NCBI GenBank assembly: GCA_050015575.1
Contig: JBEKBD010000057.1
Span: 1 to 25,651, forward strand
Source of the DNA: Roseiarcus sp050015575
Lineage (GTDB): Bacteria; Pseudomonadota; Alphaproteobacteria; Rhizobiales; Beijerinckiaceae
DNA: 25,651 nucleotides
Direction: 5' to 3'
Below the pieces are notes generated by a model. It saw only the letters and a program-made list of their open reading frames with translations. It was not told where the DNA came from and did no database searches. Shown here piece after piece: positions 1 to 5,475 of this stretch (positions within the stretch are counted from its first letter, which is position 1; each line of letters begins with the position of its first letter). A program made the translations under genes and the position numbers.

Positions 1-818
1 GCGTTGCGTAAGGACGCCGCCGAGCCCTTGCCGACGTCGCCGAAGCCGGCGACCATCGCCACCTTGCCCGCCATCATCACGTCGGTGCCGCGGCGGATGC
101 CGTCGACCAGCGATTCGCGGCAGCCGTAGAGGTTGTCGAACTTCGACTTGGTGACGCTGTCGTTGACGTTGATCGCCGGCCACAGCAGCCGGCCCTCTTT
201 CGCCATCGCATAGAGGCGATGCACGCCGGTCGTCGTCTCCTCGGTGACGCCGCGAATCGAAGCGGCGTTCCGGGCGTACCAGCCGGGCTTGGTCGCGAGC
301 CGCTGCTTGATCGCCGCGAACAGCACCTCTTCTTCTTCGTTGCCCGGCTTGTCGAGGAACGCCTTGTCGCCCTTCTCGGCGCGTAGGCCGAGGTGGATCA
401 GCAGCGTCGCGTCGCCGCCGTCGTCGAGGATCATGTTCGGGCAGCCGCCATCGGCCCATTCGAAGATGCGGTGGGTGTAGTCCCAATAGTCCTTCAGGGT
501 CTCGCCCTTGATCGCGAACACCGGCGTGCCGCCCGCCGCGATCGCCGCGGCGGCGTGGTCCTGGGTCGAATAGATGTTGCACGAGGCCCAGCGCACCTCG
601 GCGCCGAGGGACTTCAGCGTCTCGATCAGCACCGCGGTCTGGATCGTCATGTGCAGCGAGCCGGCGATGCGCGCGCCCTTGAGCGGCTGGGCGGCGGCGA
701 ATTCGGCGCGCGTCGCCATCAGGCCGGGCATTTCGGTCTCGGCGATGGCGATTTCCTTGCGCCCGTAGGCGGCAAGCCCGAGATCGGCGACGGCGTAATC
801 GGGGGAAGGCGCGCTCAT
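1..818 (-). CDS. ahcY: Adenosylhomocysteinase (SAH hydrolase), 3' end outside the window
   Basis: Hydrolyses S-adenosylhomocysteine to adenosine and homocysteine in the cytoplasm, relieving product inhibition of SAM-dependent methyltransferases and feeding the methionine cycle. About 272 N-terminal residues are present out of the roughly 465-470 usual for the family; the rest lies beyond base 1. Visible family signatures are PLKGARIAGSLHMTIQTA near the N-terminus, the CNIYSTQDHAAAAIA substrate-domain segment, DDGGDATLLIH, the KGRLLWPAINVNDSVTKSKFDN type segment, and the start of the NAD-binding Rossmann fold (GKVAMVAGFGDVGKGSA) at the window edge. The ATG at 816-818 gives the expected MSAPSPDYAVADLGLA-type N-terminus. 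The gene is alone on this strand here. A 20-bp inverted repeat lies about 65 bases upstream. Family identification is secure; the missing C-terminus cannot be assessed. Confidence 0.96.
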   Translation of the reverse strand, partial: MSAPSPDYAVADLGLAAYGRKEIAIAETEMPGLMATRAEFAAAQPLKGARIAGSLHMTIQTAVLIETLKSLGAEVRWASCNIYSTQDHAAAAIAAGGTPVFAIKGETLKDYWDYTHRIFEWADGGCPNMILDDGGDATLLIHLGLRAEKGDKAFLDKPGNEEEEVLFAAIKQRLATKPGWYARNAASIRGVTEETTTGVHRLYAMAKEGRLLWPAINVNDSVTKSKFDNLYGCRESLVDGIRRGTDVMMAGKVAMVAGFGDVGKGSAASLRN

Positions 819-882
819 GGAAAAAGCCTCGGCGGTTGGGTTGCGCGTGCCTTAGCAAACCCGCGGAAAGCGCGCAATAAAG

Positions 883-902
883 ATATAAGCAAATGTTTAT
901 AT
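883..902 (-). promoter_or_regulatory. AT-rich inverted repeat upstream of ahcY, candidate SahR-type (ArsR-family) operator
   Basis: The sequence ATATAAGCAAATGTTTATAT has perfect 6-bp arms (ATATAA/TTATAT), with 8 of 10 positions pairing across the full arms. It sits in an AT-rich island inside very GC-rich DNA, about 65 bp upstream of the ahcY start. In Proteobacteria ahcY is often controlled by the ArsR-family repressor SahR through AT-rich palindromes. Assigning this site to SahR is inference: no regulator gene is visible nearby, and the site could also contain promoter elements. Confidence 0.4.
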
Positions 903-1033
903 GGCCGCCTCGGGCGGCGGCGCGGGCGTTCTCCGGCACGCCCGGCGACGCTTGACGGCGCTCGCGCCGCTGGCGAGAAGGGGCGCCCCGCCACGCCAGC
1001 GAGCCCCGGCCGACGACCGCCGCCGACCCGTCG

Positions 1034-1369
1034 CCGACCCTTTCCTGCGACGATTTCCTCAAAGTCGACATCCGCCTGGGCGCGATCCTTTCCGCGGCGC
1101 CGTTCCCGCAGGCGCGCAAGCCCGCCTACCGGCTCGTCATCGACTTCGGCCCGGCGATCGGGGCGAAGAAATCCTCGGCCGAGATCGCCCGCCATTGCCG
1201 GCCCGAGCTGCTCGTCGGCCGTCGGGTCGCGGCGATGGTCAATTTTCCGCCCCGCCGGATCGGGCCGTTCCTATCCGAGGCGCTGACGCCCGGCTTTCCC
1301 GACGCGGACCGCGAGGTCGCGCCGATCGGCCCCGACCGGCCGGCGCCCGACGGCGGACGGCTGTTCTGA
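1034..1369 (+). pseudogene. CsaA-type tRNA-binding domain protein without a usable start codon
   Basis: Frame 2 encodes about 110 residues that match the short CsaA family (OB-fold tRNA-binding domain, export-related chaperone): SCDDFLKVDIRLGAILSA, FPQARKPAYRLVIDFGP, the KKSSAEIA dimer/RNA-binding segment, VNFPPRRIGPFLSEAL, and the characteristic C-terminal PDGGRLF before TGA at 1367-1369. The frame is open from 956, after an in-frame TGA at 953-955, but no ATG, GTG or TTG occurs before the conserved core. The first in-frame ATG is internal at 1235. The codons at 1034-1045 read PTLS where homologues commonly have MTxS, so the ancestral start may have been at 1034 and been lost. Alternatives are a sequence error or initiation at a non-standard codon. 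The body shows no internal stop or frameshift, so decay, if real, is recent. Confidence 0.6.
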
Positions 1370-1421
1370 ACCAGCGGGCGCCGGCGGCGCGACAAAATCC
1401 CTCGCGCGCGCGGCCCCCCGC

Positions 1422-1450
1422 TTGACGCCTCGGCCCGCCGTTCCTACCTA
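1422..1450 (+). promoter_or_regulatory. Candidate sigma-70-type promoter for trxA
   Basis: TTGACG (1422-1427), a 17-bp spacer and TACCTA (1445-1450) lie 46 bp upstream of the trxA ATG. The spacing is ideal, the -35 is close to consensus and the -10 is weaker. No terminator separates it from the CsaA-like ORF, so read-through is also possible. Confidence 0.4.
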
Positions 1451-1496
1451 CGCTGCTCCCGTCCCTTTTCGCCGCTCTCCATCGCCAGAGGAAGCC

Positions 1497-1820
1497 ATGT
1501 CCGCCACCGCCAAGGTCACCGACGCCAATTTCGACGCCGACGTCATCAAATCGAGCGAGCCGGTCGTGGTCGATTTCTGGGCCGAATGGTGCGGTCCGTG
1601 CCGGATGATCGGGCCCGCCCTCGAAGAGATCGCCGCGGAGATGCAGGGCAAGGTGAAGATCGCCAAGTTCAACGTCGACGAGAATCCGAAGATCGCCGCT
1701 GAACTGGGCATCCGCTCGATCCCGACCCTGATGGTGTTCAAGGACGGCAAGCGCGTCGCGACCAAGACGGGCGCCGGGCCGAAGAGCGAATTGGCCCGCT
1801 GGATCAGCGCCTCGGTGTGA
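1497..1820 (+). CDS. trxA: Thioredoxin
   Basis: Small cytoplasmic dithiol oxidoreductase that reduces protein disulfides and is itself reduced by thioredoxin reductase. The 107-residue length is typical. The active site WCGPC is at residues 31-35 (redox Cys32 and Cys35), preceded by VVVDFWAE, and the cis-proline loop SIPTLMVFKDGK follows. I chose the ATG at 1497 because it is preceded by AGAGGAAG about 5 bases upstream and gives the standard N-terminus (SATAKVTDANFDADV). An in-frame upstream start at 1422 would add 25 non-conserved residues. The gene ends 14 bp from the convergent histidine kinase gene. In many alphaproteobacteria trxA lies beside DNA-repair genes, but that context is not seen on this side. 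Confidence 0.96.
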   Translation: MSATAKVTDANFDADVIKSSEPVVVDFWAEWCGPCRMIGPALEEIAAEMQGKVKIAKFNVDENPKIAAELGIRSIPTLMVFKDGKRVATKTGAGPKSELARWISASV

Positions 1821-1834
1821 CGACCGCTTGACGC

Positions 1835-3223
1835 TCAGGTGGGAATGCGCAGGCTGGCGCGCAGGCCGCCGAGCGGGCTCGTCGCCAGCACGATGTCGCC
1901 GCCGTGCGAGCGCGCGATGTCGCGCGCCACCGCGAGCCCCAGCCCCGAACCGCCCTGGTCCTGGTTGCGCGCTTCGTCGAGGCGGTAAAACGGCCGAAAC
2001 ACGTCCTCGCGGTGCTCCGGTGCGATGCCCGGTCCGTCGTCGTCGACGTGAAAAGTGACGAAGCGCGGCTCGCGCGCCGCGCGCACGACGATCGTGCGGC
2101 CGTGGCGTTGCGCGTTGGCGACGAGATTGCCGAGGCAGCGCTTGAGCGCCAGCGGCCTGACCTTGACGGTGAGGTCGCCCTTCGCCTCGACGCCGACGCG
2201 CGCGCCGTGACGCTCGGCGTCGGAGCGAAGATCGTCGAGCATGTCGCGCAAGTCGGTCGCCTGCGTCGCTTCGCCGGCGTCGCCGCGCGCGAAGGCGAGA
2301 TAGGCCTCCAGCATGCGCCGCATCTCGTCGACGTCTTTCTGCAACGGTTCGACTTCCGCCGACTCGTCGATCACCGCGAGCGACAGCTTGAAGCGCGTCA
2401 GGATCGTGCGCAAGTCGTGGCTGACGCCGTTCAGCATCGCCGTGCGCTGATCGGTGGCGCGCTCGATGCGCCGCTTCATTTCGATGAAGGCGTAGCCGGC
2501 TTGGCGAACTTCGCGCGCGCCGCGCGGGTGGAAATCGACGTCGCGCCCCTTGCCGAAATCCTCCGCCGCCTCGGCCAGCCGCAGTATGGGACGGATCTGG
2601 TTGCGCAAAAAGAGAATGGCGACCGCAACCAGCACGATCGAGGCGCCGAGCATCCACAGAATGAAGATATGGACGTTGCCTTCGTCGGCCAGCGACCGGC
2701 GCGTCACCATGCGCAGGACACGGTCGCCGAATTGCACGCGAATCTCCAACAACCCGGAACGGCCGACGGCGTCGACCCAGAAGGGCAGGCGCACTTGCGC
2801 GGAAAGCTCCTCGGGCAGGGCGCGGGTGAGCGGATCGAGCGAGGCGAAGAAGGTCTTGGGCAGGTGCGGCGGCAGCGGGCCGGGGGGCATCGCCTCGATG
2901 TCGATGTGGAATCGCTCGGCGGCGATCAGCCGCAGCCGTCGGTCGTCTCCGCCCGGCGGGATCGCGGAATAGAGATCGACGATGGCGCCGACGTCGCGCG
3001 CGACCGCCGCCGACAGGCGATGCGTGACCAGCTCCCAATGCCGCTGCATGAAGACATAGGCGACCGCGGTCTGCAGAAGCACCATCGGCACGATGACGAT
3101 GAGCAAAGAGCGCGCATAGAGCCCCTTGGGCAGCAGGTCGGCGAGGCCCCGCGCCCCCCGTCGCCAGATTTCGCGAACCCGAGCGAGCGAGCGCAGCGCC
3201 GGCTTCAGCCCCATCGCGCTCAT
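1835..3223 (-). CDS. EnvZ-like two-component sensor histidine kinase
   Basis: Inner-membrane sensor kinase of 462 residues, presumably phosphorylating the response regulator encoded just upstream. In order: TM1 at about 39-59, a periplasmic loop of about 120 residues, TM2 at about 184-207, HAMP region, HisKA H-box with His269 (GVSHDLRTILTRF), N-box Asn370 (LGNLVANAQRHG), the DDDGPGI box near 394-400, and a GSGLGLAVARDIARSHGG G2 box. The H-box has Ile where E. coli EnvZ has the conserved Pro (HDLRTP). The ATG at 3221-3223 overlaps the response-regulator stop (ATGA), giving MSAMGLKPALRSL; a second ATG follows at 3214. The stimulus is unknown. The MarR-OmpR-kinase order beside ilvE resembles the petP-petR locus of Rhodobacter relatives. 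The gene converges on trxA with a 14-bp gap and no obvious terminator. Confidence 0.92.
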   Translation of the reverse strand: MSAMGLKPALRSLARVREIWRRGARGLADLLPKGLYARSLLIVIVPMVLLQTAVAYVFMQRHWELVTHRLSAAVARDVGAIVDLYSAIPPGGDDRRLRLIAAERFHIDIEAMPPGPLPPHLPKTFFASLDPLTRALPEELSAQVRLPFWVDAVGRSGLLEIRVQFGDRVLRMVTRRSLADEGNVHIFILWMLGASIVLVAVAILFLRNQIRPILRLAEAAEDFGKGRDVDFHPRGAREVRQAGYAFIEMKRRIERATDQRTAMLNGVSHDLRTILTRFKLSLAVIDESAEVEPLQKDVDEMRRMLEAYLAFARGDAGEATQATDLRDMLDDLRSDAERHGARVGVEAKGDLTVKVRPLALKRCLGNLVANAQRHGRTIVVRAAREPRFVTFHVDDDGPGIAPEHREDVFRPFYRLDEARNQDQGGSGLGLAVARDIARSHGGDIVLATSPLGGLRASLRIPT

Positions 3224-3930
3224 CGCTCGGCGACCAGGCGATAGCCGGAGCCGCGCGCCGTCTGCAAGAACACCGGATTGGCCGGATCGACTTCGATCTT
3301 GCGCCTGAGGCGGTTGATCTGCACGTCGACCGTGCGCTCCTGGGCGGCCGCGCCCGATCCCGCCAGCGCCTCGCGCGAAACGCTCGCGCCGGCATGGGCG
3401 CAAAGCAGGCGCAAAATCTCGCGCTCGCGCTCGGTGAGGCGAACGACATGTCCGCCGTCGCGCAATTCCCCGCGCTCCAGCGAGAAGGCGAAGGGCCCGA
3501 AGCGGACCACCTCGCCCTCGGCTTTGGTCCCCAGCGCTCGGGTTCGCTTGAGCACCGAACCGATGCGCAACAGCAGTTCGCGCGGCTCGAAGGGTTTGGC
3601 GAGATAGTCGTCGACGCCGATCTCGAGGCCGCGAACGCGATCGCCGACCTCGGAGCGCGCGGTGAGCATGACGATCGGCACCTCGGAGCGCCGGCGCAGG
3701 CTCGCAGCGAAGGTGAAGCCGTCCTCGCCGGGCATCATCACGTCGAGCACGATGACGTCGAAGGCCAGGCTTTCCAGGAACCCCCGCGCCTCGCCGGCGG
3801 AGGCCGCGACGGTCACCCGATGGCCGTGCTTGCTCAGGTAAACGGACAGCAGGTCGCGCAAACGCCGGTCGTCGTCGACCACCAGCACATGGGCGGCGTC
3901 GTCCTGCGGCGCCGGATTCGTTTCGCTCAC
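3220..3930 (-). CDS. OmpR-family response regulator (PetR-like)
   Basis: DNA-binding response regulator of 236 residues with an N-terminal receiver and a C-terminal winged helix. Receiver residues visible are the acidic pair in HVLVVDDDRR (about 19-21), phosphoacceptor Asp63 (VIVLDVMMPGEDG), the MLTAR switch Thr and Lys112 (YLAKPFEPREL). The OmpR/PhoB winged helix follows, with RLTEREREILRLL, the EERTVDVQINRLRRKIE recognition region and a GSGYRLV ending. I chose the GTG at 3928-3930: it overlaps the upstream MarR stop by 4 bases (GTGA) and has a strong GGAGGG Shine-Dalgarno, whereas the ATG at 3960 would add ten residues inside the MarR gene. Translational coupling to both neighbours is expected. 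The pairing with an adjacent MarR gene matches PetP/PetR of Rhodobacter capsulatus; that equivalence is inferred from context. Confidence 0.94.
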   Translation of the reverse strand: MSETNPAPQDDAAHVLVVDDDRRLRDLLSVYLSKHGHRVTVAASAGEARGFLESLAFDVIVLDVMMPGEDGFTFAASLRRRSEVPIVMLTARSEVGDRVRGLEIGVDDYLAKPFEPRELLLRIGSVLKRTRALGTKAEGEVVRFGPFAFSLERGELRDGGHVVRLTEREREILRLLCAHAGASVSREALAGSGAAAQERTVDVQINRLRRKIEVDPANPVFLQTARGSGYRLVAER

Positions 3931-4454
3931 GCGTCCCTCCGGCGGGCGACCCCGATCCATTCGATGACGCGCTCCCGCTCGCCGGCGTTGATCATCTCGA
4001 TCAGGAAGGCGATCGCCTGTTCTCTGGCGCCCGGGCCGAGCCGCTCCATGGCGCCGGCGAAGCGGCGGGTCTGCACTTGCGCGAGTTGGCCGGCCAGCCT
4101 CGCCCCCTCCTCGGTCGCGTAGAGCTGACGGTGGCGTCGATCGCGGGCGCCGGCGCGCGCGTCGATGAAGTTCTTGGCGACCAATTCCTTGAGCACCCGG
4201 TTCAGGCTCTGCTTGGTGATTTTGAGGATGTCGAGCAACGCCGCGATGGTCAAGCCGGGATGCCGGCTGACGAAATGCAGGACGCGGTGATGGGCGCGGC
4301 CGAAGCCGTAGGTCTCCAGCAGCCGGTCGGCGTCGCCGACAAAATCGCGATAGGCGAAGAAAAACAGCTCGATGAGATCATACATCGGCGCGCCGGCGCG
4401 CCCGGGCGCGGAGCGCCCGTTCGCCTGGGCGCCGGTGCGCGGCGACTCGGCCAT
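3927..4454 (-). CDS. MarR-family transcriptional regulator (PetP-like)
   Basis: Winged-helix dimeric regulator of 175 residues. Recognisable family segments are GFGRAHHRVLHFVSRHPGLTIAALLDILKITKQSLNRVLKEL (helix-turn-helix, about residues 50-92), and the wing with DRRHRQLYATEEG, followed by the C-terminal dimerisation helix. It is the first gene of a three-gene operon with the response regulator and kinase; the stop codon overlaps the next start. The first 23 residues are Ala/Gly/Arg-rich and poorly conserved, so translation could start at the internal ATG at 4385 (MYDLIELFFFAYRDF). No clear Shine-Dalgarno precedes either ATG. A short palindrome immediately upstream may be its own operator. 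The target genes and ligand cannot be told from sequence. Confidence 0.9.
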   Translation of the reverse strand: MAESPRTGAQANGRSAPGRAGAPMYDLIELFFFAYRDFVGDADRLLETYGFGRAHHRVLHFVSRHPGLTIAALLDILKITKQSLNRVLKELVAKNFIDARAGARDRRHRQLYATEEGARLAGQLAQVQTRRFAGAMERLGPGAREQAIAFLIEMINAGERERVIEWIGVARRRDA

Positions 4455-4457
4455 TAG

Positions 4458-4472
4458 GTCAGCAATGTTGAC
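4458..4472. promoter_or_regulatory. Imperfect 15-bp palindrome, candidate operator of the MarR regulator
   Basis: GTCAGCAATGTTGAC pairs at 6 of 7 arm positions around a central A. It lies 3 bp upstream of the MarR-gene ATG and overlaps the -35 hexamer of the candidate ilvE promoter, so one bound dimer could affect both divergent units. Size and position suit MarR-family sites, but binding is inferred. Confidence 0.35.
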
Positions 4473-4496
4473 ATAATGCAGCGCCCCTGCTAGAGA
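4468..4496 (+). promoter_or_regulatory. Candidate sigma-70-type promoter for ilvE
   Basis: A perfect TTGACA (4468-4473) with a 17-bp spacer is followed by TAGAGA (4491-4496), about 85 bp upstream of the ilvE ATG. The -35 overlaps the palindrome at 4458-4472. The -10 matches TATAAT at only three positions (T1, A2 and A4 or nearby), so strength is uncertain. Confidence 0.45.
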
Positions 4497-4579
4497 CCGG
4501 CGACGCGAAATTCGCTGGGCAATTTAGTCCGGGCGCGGATAAAATCAAAACCGCTTATTCGTCATCCAAGGAGAACGTC

Positions 4580-5467
4580 ATGGCCGGGCCGACATTCGAC
4601 GATCGAGACGGATGGATTTGGTTCGACGGCCGCATGACGCCGTGGCGCGACGCCAAGATTCACGTGCTCACCCACGCCTTGCATTACGGCAGCGCGGTGT
4701 TCGAGGGCGAGCGCGCCTATAGCGGCGCGATCTTCAAATCCACCCAGCATTCCGAGCGCTTGAAGGAATCGGCGCGCGTCCTCGACTTCGAGATCCCGTG
4801 GAGCGCGGCGGAGATCGACGCGGCCAAGGCGCTGGTGCTCGCCAAGAACGGTTTCGTCGACGCCTATCTCCGGCCGGTCGCCTGGCGCGGCTCGGAAATG
4901 ATGGGCGTCTCGGCCCAGCACAACACCATCCATCTCGCCATCGCGTCCTGGCAATGGCCGAGCTACTTCGACCCGGCGCAGCGCATGAAAGGCATCCGCC
5001 TCGAGATCGCCGACTACCGCCGGCCCGATCCGGCGACCGCCCCCTCGCGCTCCAAAGCCGCCGGCCTCTACATGATCTGCACCATCTCCAAGCATCGCGC
5101 CGAGCGGCGCGGCTACGCCGACGCCCTCATGCTCGATTGGCAGGGCCGCGTCGCCGAGTGCACCGGCGCCAACATTTTCTTCGTCAAGGACGGCGTCATC
5201 CACACGCCGACCGCCGATTGTTTCCTCGACGGCCTGACGCGACAGACGGTGATCGAACTCGCCCGCCGGCGCGGCGTCGAGGTGGCGGTGCGCCGGATTC
5301 TGCCCGACGAGCTGCCGACCTTCAGCGAATGCTTCATCACCGGATCGGCGGCCGAGGTGACGCCGGTCAGCGAGATCGGCCCGCACAAATTCACCCCCGC
5401 GGCGCTGACCGCGGCGCTGATCGACGATTACAGCGCCGAGGTCCAGCCCAAGTCGAAGGCGGCCTGA
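4580..5467 (+). CDS. ilvE: Branched-chain amino acid aminotransferase
   Basis: PLP-dependent class IV (fold type IV) aminotransferase that interconverts valine, leucine and isoleucine with their 2-oxo acids using glutamate/2-oxoglutarate; cytoplasmic. The protein has 295 residues, normal for the family. Signatures are THALHYGSAVFEGERAY (31-47), the phosphate-side segment LRPVAWRGSEMMG, the PLP lysine at Lys159 within SRSKAAGLY, and the class IV pattern from ECTGANIFFVKDG to DGLTRQTVIELA. The ATG at 4580 is preceded by AAGGAGA at good spacing. It is divergent from the MarR/response regulator/kinase operon and converges on uvrD with an 8-bp gap. A D-amino-acid transaminase or aminodeoxychorismate lyase is less likely given the length and the branched-chain-type motifs. 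Confidence 0.94.
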   Translation: MAGPTFDDRDGWIWFDGRMTPWRDAKIHVLTHALHYGSAVFEGERAYSGAIFKSTQHSERLKESARVLDFEIPWSAAEIDAAKALVLAKNGFVDAYLRPVAWRGSEMMGVSAQHNTIHLAIASWQWPSYFDPAQRMKGIRLEIADYRRPDPATAPSRSKAAGLYMICTISKHRAERRGYADALMLDWQGRVAECTGANIFFVKDGVIHTPTADCFLDGLTRQTVIELARRRGVEVAVRRILPDELPTFSECFITGSAAEVTPVSEIGPHKFTPAALTAALIDDYSAEVQPKSKAA

Positions 5468-5475
5468 GCGAACGC

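Noticed and set aside
893..955. Short frame ATG at 893 to TGA at 953, in frame with the CsaA-like gene, as its start with a read-through stop
   Set aside because: It would give about 50 extra non-conserved residues and an internal TGA with no sign of selenocysteine context.
1239..3449. Long open frame of 736 codons on the minus strand across the histidine kinase gene and the end of the response-regulator gene
   Set aside because: It is Arg/Ala/Pro-rich shadow sequence in GC-rich DNA. The overlapping frame encodes a complete histidine kinase with all motifs.
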